NCBI GenBank assembly: GCA_031556065.1
Contig: JAVBTR010000017.1
Coordinates: forward strand, 1 to 64,000
Direction of reading: 5' to 3'
DNA: 64,000 nt
From: JAVBTR01 sp031556065
Lineage (GTDB): Bacteria; Bacillota; Clostridia; Christensenellales; Aristaeellaceae
Shown here: positions 50,650-59,059 of the stretch, piece after piece
How the letters are laid out: every line of letters begins with the position of its first letter
Position numbering within the stretch: position 1 is the stretch's first letter
Made by a program: the position numbers and the translations under genes
The notes under the pieces: model-generated
Database searches by the model: none
Seen by the model: only the letters and a program-made list of their open reading frames with translations
What the model was told of the DNA's origin: nothing

Positions 50650-51438
50650 ATGAGGCTGGGTGTATGCACAGCGTTGGATAATGTTGCTTTAGCCGCGCAG
50701 GCAGGCTTTGAATATGTGGAATGCGCGCTTAATCAATTGATGAGAATTTCAGCAAAAGAATTCGAGGAGATACTTGAAAGAGCCCCCGATTTCCCTATTC
50801 CGGTAAGTAAATCCAACTGCTTTTTACCAGGGAATCTGCCTGTGACCGGCCCCGACGTAGACGAAGCGCAAATTCGGGCGTATCTGAATGAAGCGTTCTC
50901 CCGTGCGCATCGTTTAGGGGTTCATCTTGTGGTATTTGGAAGCGGAGGCTCCAGAAAGGTTCCGGAAGGTTTTGCGCATGAAGCCGCTTGGCGGCAGATT
51001 GCCAGTTTTCTTTGCCATGCGGGCGAATTCGGGGAAAAGTATGGTATCGATATTGCTATCGAACCCCTGCAGCGGCGTGAATGCAATATTTTGAACTATG
51101 TTGCGGAAGCTACCATATTAGCGGCGCTGGTGAATCATTCGCGTGTTGGCGTTTTGGGGGATCGTTTTCACATGTTGGCTGGGCAGGAATCTTTAGAAGC
51201 GCTTAGCCAGGCGGGGGCGTTGCTGAAACATATGCATATCAGCCGCAGCCTGACTGATATGAGCGGGCGGGTATACCCGGCGCCGGAGGATGGAGCGGAT
51301 TACCATGCGCTGTTTCATACCCTTAGGGCCATGGGTTATACCGGGGATATCAGCGTGGAAGCTGATACGGCGGATTTTATAGGGGACAGCCGCTTGGCGG
51401 TGCAACGCTTAAAGCAAGAAATGAGAGATGATTTATGA
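50650..51438 (+). CDS. xylose-isomerase-like TIM-barrel protein (first of a pair)
   Basis: This 262-aa sugar isomerase/epimerase-type barrel belongs to the AP-endonuclease-2 superfamily. It shows RLGVCTALDNVALAAQAGFE at strand 1, GVHLVVFGSGGSRKVPEGF, IDIAIEPLQRRECNIL (metal Glu), GVLGDRFHM and HMHISRSL, with a late Glu in ISVEADTAD. These suggest one divalent metal held by two Glu, Asp and His. It starts two bases after the oxidoreductase gene and overlaps the next TIM barrel by four bases. It could isomerise a keto-sugar or act as a beta-eliminating lyase on a 3-keto-glycoside (inference). Confidence 0.87.
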   Translation: MRLGVCTALDNVALAAQAGFEYVECALNQLMRISAKEFEEILERAPDFPIPVSKSNCFLPGNLPVTGPDVDEAQIRAYLNEAFSRAHRLGVHLVVFGSGGSRKVPEGFAHEAAWRQIASFLCHAGEFGEKYGIDIAIEPLQRRECNILNYVAEATILAALVNHSRVGVLGDRFHMLAGQESLEALSQAGALLKHMHISRSLTDMSGRVYPAPEDGADYHALFHTLRAMGYTGDISVEADTADFIGDSRLAVQRLKQEMRDDL

Positions 51439-52199
51439 ATATCGGTGCACAGACCTATACCATTCGGATGTTTATGCAAAACGAACGGGATTTTTGTCAA
51501 TCCATGGCGCGGATTGCAGGAATCGGCTACAAGTATATTCAGCTTTCGGGCATAACGCCACTCAACCCGCAAGTAATCCGGGATGTGTGCGATGAAAACG
51601 GCCTAAAAATTGTGCTTACCCACACAAAAATGGATATCATCGGCGATGTTGACAGCGTTATCAAATATCATTCCATCCTGGGCTGTAAATATATCGGCAT
51701 TGGCGGCAGCGGTGAAAAATACCGTTATCCCGGCTGGGTTTCCTGCTTTGCCGCTGACTACGCAGAACCTGCGCGAGTGATGAAAGAAGCAGGATTTCGC
51801 TTCATGTACCATACCCATTCAGATGAATGGGCAAAGCTGCCGGATGGGCGCCTTATTTTGGATGGCCTGCTGGAGGGTATGCCGGAAGATTTGATGGGGA
51901 TCACGCTGGATTTGTACTGGCTGCAATATGCCGGGGCCAATGTGCATAAATGGATTGAAAAACTGCAAAACCGCTTGCAGTGCGTTCATTTTAAGGATCT
52001 GGCCATTAGGGGAAACCAGCAGGTGATGGCCCCCGTGGGCGAAGGCAATATGGATTATACCGGCATTTTTGAACTGCTGAAGAAACTGGGAAAGACGGAG
52101 TTTGCCTTGGTAGAACAGGATGATTGCTATGGCCGTGATCCTTTCGACTGCCTGGCTTCCAGTTATCGGTACCTGAAAAAATTTGAGAACGAGAGATAA
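51435..52199 (+). CDS. xylose-isomerase-like TIM-barrel protein (second of a pair)
   Basis: This 254-aa barrel is of the same superfamily but different in detail from its neighbour: NIGAQTYTIRMFMQNERDF, GYKYIQLSGI, RFMYHTHSDEWAKL, LDLYWLQYAGAN and CVHFKDLAI, with ALVEQDD near the end. The YHTHSDEW and HFKDL segments carry likely metal ligands. Tandem, translationally coupled members next to a Gfo/Idh/MocA enzyme are also known from C-glycoside-cleaving gene sets, where two small barrel-associated subunits act after C3 oxidation. That parallel is by context only. Confidence 0.87.
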   Translation: MNIGAQTYTIRMFMQNERDFCQSMARIAGIGYKYIQLSGITPLNPQVIRDVCDENGLKIVLTHTKMDIIGDVDSVIKYHSILGCKYIGIGGSGEKYRYPGWVSCFAADYAEPARVMKEAGFRFMYHTHSDEWAKLPDGRLILDGLLEGMPEDLMGITLDLYWLQYAGANVHKWIEKLQNRLQCVHFKDLAIRGNQQVMAPVGEGNMDYTGIFELLKKLGKTEFALVEQDDCYGRDPFDCLASSYRYLKKFENER

Positions 52200-52212
52200 G
52201 GAGGAGCCCGTA

Positions 52213-53616
52213 ATGAAAACGAGTTACAACCGGGAAAAAGACATTCGCATCGCATATATCGGCGGCGGCAGTCGCGGCTGGGCTTGGGGTTTTATGGCGG
52301 ATTTGGCGATGGATGGGGCGATGGAAGGCGAGGTTCGCCTCTACGATATCGATCAGGACGCTGCGCAAAAGAATGCCGTTATCGGGAAGTTGACAGCAGA
52401 ACACGCAGAGGCCCAGTCTCACTGGCGCTATACTGTGGCAGCCAGCTTGAAAGAAGCGCTGACAGGCGTTGACTTTGTAGTCATCTCCATTCTGCCGGGC
52501 ACCTTTGCGGAAATGATGAGCGATGTGCATGCGCCTGAAAAATACGGCGTTTACCAATCTGTGGGGGATTCTATCGGCCCCGGAGGGTTCATGCGTTCGC
52601 TGCGCACGATTCCGATGTATGTCGAAATCGCGGAGGCGATTCGAGATTATGCGCCGCAGGCATGGGTGATTAGTTATACCAATCCTATGACGCTTTGCAT
52701 TGCTGCGCTGTACGACGCTTTCCCTCAAATCAAAGCCTTTGGCTGCTGCCATGAGGTGTTTGGCACACAAAAGCTCTTGGCCGCGATGCTTGAGGATATG
52801 GAGGGAATAACGGATGTGCCGCGCCAGGATATTGATATCACGGTTCAGGGTATCAATCATTTTACCTGGCTGACTACCGCTTCCTATAATGGGATGGATC
52901 TATTCCCATTATATCGAAGTTTCTGTTCAAAATATTATGAAACAGGTTTCCTCAAGGGCAAGGATGGCAATTGGATGAACGATTCCTTTGCGTCCTCCCA
53001 TCGTGTAAAGTTTGATCTGTTCCTGCGTTACGGAAAAATCGCCGCGGCAGGCGATCGGCACTTGGCAGAGTTCATGCCTCCCTGGTATCTGCGTGACCCG
53101 CAAACGGTACGGGAATGGGGGTTTGGCTTGACGACGGTGGATTGGCGCTTGGGCGATTTGGAGCGGCGTCTGGCACGCGGAAACCGCCTGCTCAACGGTG
53201 AAGAAAACCTGCCCTTTAACGGCTCTGGCGAGGAAGGGCATCTGATGCTCAAAGCATTGCTGGGTATGGGAGAAATGGTGACTAACGTCAATCTGCCAAA
53301 CAATGGACAGATTCCGAACCTGCCCCATGGCGCCATAGTAGAAACCAACGCATTGTTCCGCCGCAATCAGATTTTACCTGTCTGTGCGGGGGAAATGGAT
53401 GGCAATATCCAAGCGCTGGTGACGCGGCATGTGATTAATCAGCAAAACACACTAAGAGCTGCGCGTACCTGTGATGCGGACTTGGCCTTTACCACCTTTA
53501 TGAACGACCCGCTGATGGGCAATGTGAGCCTTAAAGATGGGCAACGGTTGTTCCATGATATGATTCGGGCGCAGCGTAAGTATCTGCCGGATGGCTGGAG
53601 GAATAGTAACGCTTAA
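52213..53616 (+). CDS. GH4-family NAD-dependent glycosidase
   Basis: This 467-aa enzyme of glycoside hydrolase family 4 uses NAD and Mn in an oxidation-elimination mechanism at C3. It shows the Rossmann start RIAYIGGGSRGWAWG, VGDSIGPGGFMRSLRTIPM, the Mn ligands in GCCHEVFGTQ and QGINHFTWL, and AIVETNALFRR. The LplD/alpha-galacturonidase branch is the closest in feel. The ATG at 52213 follows AAGGAGGAG by six bases; an upstream in-frame start overlaps the previous gene and is unlikely. With the Gfo/Idh/MocA gene, the operon holds two C3-oxidising activities. Confidence 0.9.
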   Translation: MKTSYNREKDIRIAYIGGGSRGWAWGFMADLAMDGAMEGEVRLYDIDQDAAQKNAVIGKLTAEHAEAQSHWRYTVAASLKEALTGVDFVVISILPGTFAEMMSDVHAPEKYGVYQSVGDSIGPGGFMRSLRTIPMYVEIAEAIRDYAPQAWVISYTNPMTLCIAALYDAFPQIKAFGCCHEVFGTQKLLAAMLEDMEGITDVPRQDIDITVQGINHFTWLTTASYNGMDLFPLYRSFCSKYYETGFLKGKDGNWMNDSFASSHRVKFDLFLRYGKIAAAGDRHLAEFMPPWYLRDPQTVREWGFGLTTVDWRLGDLERRLARGNRLLNGEENLPFNGSGEEGHLMLKALLGMGEMVTNVNLPNNGQIPNLPHGAIVETNALFRRNQILPVCAGEMDGNIQALVTRHVINQQNTLRAARTCDADLAFTTFMNDPLMGNVSLKDGQRLFHDMIRAQRKYLPDGWRNSNA

Positions 53617-53632
53617 GCAAAGGTGTGTTAAT

Positions 53633-54502
53633 GTGGATAAAACCAGCACAGAACATAAAAATATTGGTGTTTTGTTGATTGCTTTGGCCGGAATATTTTG
53701 GAGCTTCGGCGGTGTTTTAAGTAAATATACCACATGGAATGCACTTACATTAGCAGGCTTCCGCTCGCTTATTGGCATGATACTTTTAGGCACGATGCGT
53801 AAAAGTTTCCGTATCGTGAACCAGAAAGCAACCTGGATTGGCGCGATGGGTGTATTAGCGACCTCGATACTGTTTATGATGGCCAACAAGCTGACCAGCG
53901 CAGCTAATGCCATCGTGTTACAGTACGCCATGCCCATTTTCGTTGTGATATATCAATTGGTAATGAAAAGACACAAACCCTCGCGTCTCCAAAGCGTAAC
54001 CATTCTTATTGTGCTAATGGGTGTAGTGCTTTGCTTTTGCCAGGGATTCACAGGCGGAAGCTTGGTGGGAAATGCCTTGGCGCTTTGTTCGGCGCTCTCA
54101 TGGGCGATTGTATTTCTGGCTGCTAGAGAGCCAGGCTGCGATGTATTGAATTATAGCTTCCAAGGCAACTTGCTGGGATGCCTGTTATTAATCAATGTAC
54201 CTTTTGATGCAAACGTCGATTTTTCATCACCGATCCCATGGCTGATTGCATTGGCACTTGGCCTTTGCCTTGGCATTGGGTACCTTTGTTTTAGTCTGGG
54301 TATGCGCAGAGGCGTTTCCTCGGTGACTGCGGCGATTGTTGCCAATATTGAGCCCATTCTCAATCCCGCCTGGTGCTTCTTAATACTGGGCGAATACCCG
54401 GGTCATTTATCGATGGCAGGCGCATTGATAGTGCTAATAGCGGTTACGGCGTATAGTGTTTTCGCAGGCAGGGAAACGCAAAGTTCGGCGCAGCAAGCGT
54501 AA
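53633..54502 (+). CDS. EamA/DMT-family transporter
   Basis: This protein of about 289 aa has ten hydrophobic helices in two EamA repeats (GVLLIALAGIFWSFGGVLSK at the start; ALALCSALSWAIVFLAAREP for the second half; ANIEPILNPAWCFLILGE in helix 9-10). DMT transporters move small metabolites, often outward. The frame is open from an ATG at 53591 inside the GH4 gene, but AAGGTG seven bases before a GTG at 53633 gives the more likely start (MDKTSTEHKNIG). Its substrate here is unknown; export of an unused aglycone or sugar acid is possible. Confidence 0.85.
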   Translation: MDKTSTEHKNIGVLLIALAGIFWSFGGVLSKYTTWNALTLAGFRSLIGMILLGTMRKSFRIVNQKATWIGAMGVLATSILFMMANKLTSAANAIVLQYAMPIFVVIYQLVMKRHKPSRLQSVTILIVLMGVVLCFCQGFTGGSLVGNALALCSALSWAIVFLAAREPGCDVLNYSFQGNLLGCLLLINVPFDANVDFSSPIPWLIALALGLCLGIGYLCFSLGMRRGVSSVTAAIVANIEPILNPAWCFLILGEYPGHLSMAGALIVLIAVTAYSVFAGRETQSSAQQA

Positions 54503-54525
54503 AATATCAACGGAGGCGGGTTATA

Positions 54526-56337
54526 ATGAATACATGGCGTTATTCTGAAACACGCGAGGATATGGAAGTATTTTCAAACTTGATTTTGACAGCTTCAGTT
54601 GAAAAGAAACCATTGGAAGATGAAGTGTGGGAGTATCAATTCTCGCTTAAATGGGATGCGGCGCAGATTCATGAAAAAGAGGAAAAGATTATGCTGCGCT
54701 GGGAATTTCCATGTATTGATGCGCAATACATGTGGCATCCCAATGCCCGTGAGAGCCGTGTTTTAAACAGTGAATGGATGCTGAATTATTGTTCCATGCT
54801 TACGCTATCAGCGCCAATGGCCGTTATATATAACGCCGCTGGGCAAAACACATACACCATGGCCATGGATGAAGTGAAAAAAGTAAGCAGCCTGCACATG
54901 GGTGTGCAAGAGGACAGTAAAGTGATTGCGGCAAAAGTCATCTTGGATTTGCGGCAGTTCGTCGGTCAGAACAGCCTTCTGCTTCGTGTTTATATCGACA
55001 AGCGAAGGCTTCCCTTCCATCAAACAATAAACGATGTGCGGCTATGGTGGGAGAAGGTGTTGCCGGGTTCTCCTGCCATTATACCGGAAAACGCAAAGCT
55101 TCCCGTTTACTCCACCTGGTATAATTTTCACCGGGACGTGAATGCGGTAATGCTGGAAAAGGAATGCAGGCTTGCGCGGAATATGGGGATGCATACCATC
55201 ATTTTGGATGATGGCTGGAATACGGAGGTAAGCCATGGCAACTATGGCTATACTGGCGATTGGGAAGTATGTAAAAAGAAATTTCCCGATATGCGGGCAC
55301 ATGTTAAACGGGTACACGATCTCGGCATGAAGTATATGTTGTGGTTTAGTGTGCCCTATATGGGTTATTATGCAAAGCGCTGGCCGCAATTTAAAGATAA
55401 AATATTATATGAGATACCGCGTCATGCTGCGGGCGTACTCGACCCCCGTTACCCAGAGGTGAGGGAATACTTAACAGAAATATACGCGCATGCCGTTCGT
55501 GAATTTGACATAGACGGGTTGAAGCTTGACTTTATTGATCAGTTTGCGGCTAAAGAGAATGATCAAATCAAACCTGGAATGGATTATCTATGTGTTCAGG
55601 AAGCGGTAGACCGCCTTTTGACGGGGATCTGCGATCGCTTGCGCGCGTTGAAACCGGATATTTTGATTGAGTTCCGTCAGAGTTATATCGGTCCTGCCAT
55701 GCGCCGCTTTGGCAACATGTTTCGCGTGGGTGATTGTGCCATGGATATTACCAAGAACCGCGTTAATCTGGTGGATTTGCGCCTGATGATGGGCGGCAGT
55801 GCCTGCCATAGCGATATGCTCTGTTGGGGGGACGAGGAAACGGCGGAGAATGCTGCGTTGCAAATATTGAACAGTCTGTTCGGTGTTATCCAGTTTTCGC
55901 AAATAATCCATCAGATGCCTGCGATTCACAAAGAAATGGCGGCTTTCTGGCTTGGGTTTGCGATTGAAAACAGGCGGCTTTTGCTGGAGTCACAATTCAT
56001 TCCGTTGGAGCCGAATTATCTCTACCCTGTCATTCAAGCGCAGGATGAAAGAGAAGCAATCATCGGTGTGTACGCGACAAACAAAATCATAGATATAAAT
56101 ACTGTGTTAGAGCGTATTCAGATAATTAACGCAACAAAAGCGGCGCATGTATATTTGCGATTTTCAGAATGCGCGCAAGTATTTATAACAAGCTATGATG
56201 TGCTGGGCAGGGAGGTTTTAAGTGAAAGTAAGTATACTGACGCGGGGATTCTTAAACTCTGCGTACCATGCAGCGGGCTATTGGTCATCAAAAGGAATAA
56301 CATAGATGAGGAGGGATGCTGTGAGCCTTTTAACTAA
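54526..56337 (+). CDS. GH36/melibiase-like glycoside hydrolase
   Basis: This 603-aa protein has a beta-rich N-terminal domain (about 1-170), a TIM barrel and a short C-terminal beta domain. Marks are STWYNFHRDV, IILDDGWNTE, MLWFSVPYMGYY, the nucleophile Asp in DGLKLDFIDQF (about residue 335), and the acid/base candidate Asp in FRVGDCAMD (about 405). This is the GH36/clan-D pattern of alpha-galactosidases and relatives. The C-terminal codons (56299 onward) run into a broken copy of the 5' end of the serine hydrolase gene at 57899, so its original C-terminus may have been replaced. Confidence 0.83.
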   Translation: MNTWRYSETREDMEVFSNLILTASVEKKPLEDEVWEYQFSLKWDAAQIHEKEEKIMLRWEFPCIDAQYMWHPNARESRVLNSEWMLNYCSMLTLSAPMAVIYNAAGQNTYTMAMDEVKKVSSLHMGVQEDSKVIAAKVILDLRQFVGQNSLLLRVYIDKRRLPFHQTINDVRLWWEKVLPGSPAIIPENAKLPVYSTWYNFHRDVNAVMLEKECRLARNMGMHTIILDDGWNTEVSHGNYGYTGDWEVCKKKFPDMRAHVKRVHDLGMKYMLWFSVPYMGYYAKRWPQFKDKILYEIPRHAAGVLDPRYPEVREYLTEIYAHAVREFDIDGLKLDFIDQFAAKENDQIKPGMDYLCVQEAVDRLLTGICDRLRALKPDILIEFRQSYIGPAMRRFGNMFRVGDCAMDITKNRVNLVDLRLMMGGSACHSDMLCWGDEETAENAALQILNSLFGVIQFSQIIHQMPAIHKEMAAFWLGFAIENRRLLLESQFIPLEPNYLYPVIQAQDEREAIIGVYATNKIIDINTVLERIQIINATKAAHVYLRFSECAQVFITSYDVLGREVLSESKYTDAGILKLCVPCSGLLVIKRNNIDEEGCCEPFN

Positions 56338-56459
56338 TTTATCGGGGCCATCAAACAGCAGGGCCTCAACGGCGATTCCATAGCTGAAATCAAAGGTGAT
56401 GGTGATGCGGTAGGGATGCAGCTGCAACCGGCAAGCGCCTGCCAAAATTCGCACCCCGA
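56299..56459 (+). pseudogene. broken 5' copy of the serine hydrolase gene at 57899
   Basis: This stretch of about 160 bp aligns with 57876-58040, including the GAGGAGG ribosome site, the start (GTG at 56321 in place of ATG) and about 45 codons up to CAGCTGCAACCGGCAAG and ATTCG. Small deletions shift the frame at once, so it is not translated as a hydrolase. It ends before the catalytic Ser region. The bases after it, up to 56619, hold no gene I can support. Confidence 0.8.
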
Positions 56460-56619
56460 ACCGTGATTCCTTCATCGGTGTTTTGTGCTGCTGACTTGCT
56501 TCCTAGACAGAACGCTTTCACGGTGTTGGCTGAAAGGTTGGGCGCATTTGCAATATGCGTACATGGGTTTTCATGCATGGCATTTACAAACGAGTTTTAA
56601 AAGCGAAAGAAGGTATCTT

Positions 56620-57729
56620 ATGGAACTGGATTTTAAAGTAGCAGCGGATTATCTTACGACACTGGTCAATCACCCCAAAACGCCTGATGAAGTACAGGAT
56701 AAAGAAAACATATTTTATAAATGGGATAGTTCCCATCCATATTCTTCGGATGTTTACGCGGCAAGTCTTGAAAAAGATCCGACGATGGATTTTGTCATTC
56801 TCAATTTTGCAGATATCCAATGCCATGACGGAGAAGCTTTCAGCGAAATCGGCGAGTTTGCGGAAGAAACCATGGGCAAGCTGATTGCACAGACAAAGCC
56901 TGACCTGATTACTTTCACCGGGGATAATGCCTTTGACCCGTTTGCGTACCTTCGGCTTATACGTTTTATTGATGCATATAACATTCCGTGGGCAGCTGTT
57001 ATGGGCAATGCAGACCATAAAGGCATTGTAAGTGAGTTCTGGGCAGCATACCAGATGGCACAGGCAAAGAACAGCCTTTTTGACTACGGGCCGGAAAATA
57101 TGGGTTACGGTAACTACATTATCAACATAAAGGAAAACGGAAAGACGATTCATACTGTTTTTATGATGGATACGCATTATAAAGACGAAACGCAGGGAGA
57201 AAGACGGGACCATCTGTGGGATAACCAGATTGAATGGTACAAATGGACTGTAAACGGTATAGCTGCACAAGCCGGATATGTTGTGCCCAGCACGGCAATT
57301 ATGCATATACCGGTTCCGGAATACCAGGATGCCTGGTATAGCATATACGACAAAGACACAAAGACCCTTGCGCCCGAATACAAGGACCTGCCGTTCAACA
57401 AAGTACATGAAGCCTTCTGCACTCCGAAATTCAACAACGGTTTTTTCGCTTTGTGCAAAGAGCTCGGCAGTACCAAAACCATAGTATGCGGCCATGACCA
57501 TACTAACTGCTTTGCAATTCCTTATGAAGGCATTACGCTTACCTATGCGATGAAAACAGGCTGCGGCTGTTATTGGGAACAGGAGACAAACGGCGGTACA
57601 ACATTAGCGGTAAGTTCAGATGGTCAGGCAAAAGTCAGCTTCCACTACATTGATCCGGCAAAATCAAAGGTGAAGAAATTTGCACTGGATTATTACAATA
57701 TAAATCTGTATAAGCGCAAGGAAGACTGA
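56620..57729 (+). CDS. Dcr2/PAP29-like phosphoesterase (paralogue 4, divergent)
   Basis: This 369-aa calcineurin-type phosphoesterase has FADIQCHDG (with Gln in place of the usual His of motif I), ITFTGDNAFDP, AVMGNADHKG (Ala in place of the His of the NHD motif), MMDTHYKD, IMHIPVPEYQ and VCGHDHTNCF. It keeps the NNGFFALCKELGSTKTIVCG segment of the group. Changes at two normally conserved metal-ligand sites suggest altered metal use or reduced activity. It lies between a broken and an intact copy of the same serine hydrolase gene, as though it arrived later. A longer frame to 56485 lacks a ribosome site. Confidence 0.8.
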   Translation: MELDFKVAADYLTTLVNHPKTPDEVQDKENIFYKWDSSHPYSSDVYAASLEKDPTMDFVILNFADIQCHDGEAFSEIGEFAEETMGKLIAQTKPDLITFTGDNAFDPFAYLRLIRFIDAYNIPWAAVMGNADHKGIVSEFWAAYQMAQAKNSLFDYGPENMGYGNYIINIKENGKTIHTVFMMDTHYKDETQGERRDHLWDNQIEWYKWTVNGIAAQAGYVVPSTAIMHIPVPEYQDAWYSIYDKDTKTLAPEYKDLPFNKVHEAFCTPKFNNGFFALCKELGSTKTIVCGHDHTNCFAIPYEGITLTYAMKTGCGCYWEQETNGGTTLAVSSDGQAKVSFHYIDPAKSKVKKFALDYYNINLYKRKED

Positions 57730-57898
57730 AAAACCTACAGGAGCCAACAACCAATGTTCCTTTAGGCAGTGCCCGCGGCAGGGTTCGCATCCAATCATTT
57801 TGGGGGCCAAGATAAGCTGCATGAGCCTCGGAAATGGAGCCCTGGTATCTGCTGCTATTTGCCATCAAAGTTAGCAACATAAACGAGGAGGTTATATT

Positions 57899-58762
57899 AT
57901 GAGCCGTTTTTTAGTCGATTTATCGGAGGCTATCAAACAACAAGGCCTCAACATTTATTCCATCGCCGAAATCAAAGGGGATGGTGATGTGGAAGAGATG
58001 CAGCTGCAACCGGCAAGTGCCTGCCAGAATTCGTACTCCGTAGCCAAAGCTTTTTGTGTTACTGCCGTTGGTATGCTGTACGACCGTGGTATGCTTTCAA
58101 CAGATGACCTTGTTTGCGACATATTGAAGGACGAATTGATTGAAAACATGGATGAACGTTGGCGCTTAGCTACAGTTGACATGGCGCTTTCCCACCAATT
58201 GGGCTTGCCGGGAAGCTTTCTGGATATTGACCGCCCCGGCGTTGAGGCCTTTGGTACCGATTACCTCAAATATATGTTCACCACACCGCTCGTCTGTTCC
58301 CCGGGAGAAACAAGGCGCTATACGGATGGCGCTTATTATCTGATTTCGCGGATTGTGGAAAAGGTGGCGGGCGAGCCGATAGATAATTTCCTGTGGCACG
58401 AACTGTTTACGCCGTTAGGGTTCAAAGAAATGGCTTGGAGCCGTTGCCCGATGGGTCATCCCATGGGTGCTACAGGATTGTATATCCGCACAGGCGATAT
58501 GGTTAAGTTGGGCGCTATCTATCTTGGAGGCGGCGAATGGAAGGGGCATAGATATCTTTCAAAAGAATGGGTAGATATTGTCTTGAAACGCGGATATGAA
58601 ATGCACATCCTTGATGAGGAAACCGGCGCATATGGCAAGGGCGGCATGCACGGGCAGAAGCTGATTGTGATGCCAAAACAGCAGCGCGTGTTTGCCTGTC
58701 ACGGTAATGGCAATGGCTTGGGTGATGTTATTGAAAACTGTATCGTTCATCACCAATGCTGA
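57899..58762 (+). CDS. beta-lactamase-fold serine hydrolase (short subgroup, copy 2)
   Basis: This 287-aa cytosolic serine hydrolase has SxxK in YSVAKAFCVTA (Ser47, Lys50), YTD in RRYTDGAYYLISRIVEK, and the third motif around GAYGKGGMHGQKL. It is a clear relative of the product of 39790-40674 (shared MDERW, GDMVKLG, YYLxSRIVE), and both lie beside a Dcr2-like phosphoesterase. GAGGAGG lies eight bases before the ATG. It is the last gene of the glycan island; the 285-bp gap after it holds only repeats and an IS fragment. The 57730-57875 gap before it has no recognisable gene. Confidence 0.83.
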   Translation: MSRFLVDLSEAIKQQGLNIYSIAEIKGDGDVEEMQLQPASACQNSYSVAKAFCVTAVGMLYDRGMLSTDDLVCDILKDELIENMDERWRLATVDMALSHQLGLPGSFLDIDRPGVEAFGTDYLKYMFTTPLVCSPGETRRYTDGAYYLISRIVEKVAGEPIDNFLWHELFTPLGFKEMAWSRCPMGHPMGATGLYIRTGDMVKLGAIYLGGGEWKGHRYLSKEWVDIVLKRGYEMHILDEETGAYGKGGMHGQKLIVMPKQQRVFACHGNGNGLGDVIENCIVHHQC

Positions 58763-58890
58763 ACGCATCCGGAAACTTTTTTATCCTCGAATAATAAAAA
58801 CAGACACCTTAATAAGCCGCAACTAGACTTGAGGCAAAAAACCCCCTTGGTATTTTGTACCGAACCAGGAAAAATGGACATTGCAAGAAA

Positions 58891-58926
58891 GCCCCCAAAC
58901 GTAGGATAATAATTACGATTGGGGGC
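58891..58926. repeat. stem-loop before the IS fragment
   Basis: GCCCCCAA and TTGGGGGC form a perfect 8-bp stem around a 20-nt AT-rich loop. It lies just before a short frame that looks like the start of a transposase accessory protein, so it may be a terminator or part of an IS end. Confidence 0.4.
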
Positions 58927-58933
58927 AATTTGT

Positions 58934-59059
58934 ATGAAAAAGAGAAGATATACACGAATAAGTATGTTGGAAACAGAAATCGAAGCAATATTGGCAATGT
59001 GGGTACTGTCAAGAATCTTTCGCAAAAAGGTCTCTGGTAGTATGAAGTTAAACAGCTAG
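58934..59059 (+). pseudogene. short fragment resembling the N-terminus of an IS orfA protein
   Basis: Forty-one codons begin MKKRRYTRISMLETEIEAIL, similar in style to the start of IS3-type orfA helix-turn-helix proteins (basic YT stretch, then an acidic helix). After AILAMW the sequence changes to GGTACTGTCAAGAATC, which looks like the end of the IS256-type element, and the frame stops inside it. I read it as a gene cut by that insertion. Confidence 0.35.

Noticed and set aside
52006..52860. Minus-strand frame of 284 codons opposite the TIM-barrel and GH4 genes
   Set aside because: It crosses two well-supported genes on the other strand and has Arg/His-rich shadow-like composition.
56584..57501. 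Minus-strand frame of 305 codons opposite phosphoesterase 4
   Set aside because: Translation shows no domain and it mirrors a gene with clear motifs; a shadow frame.
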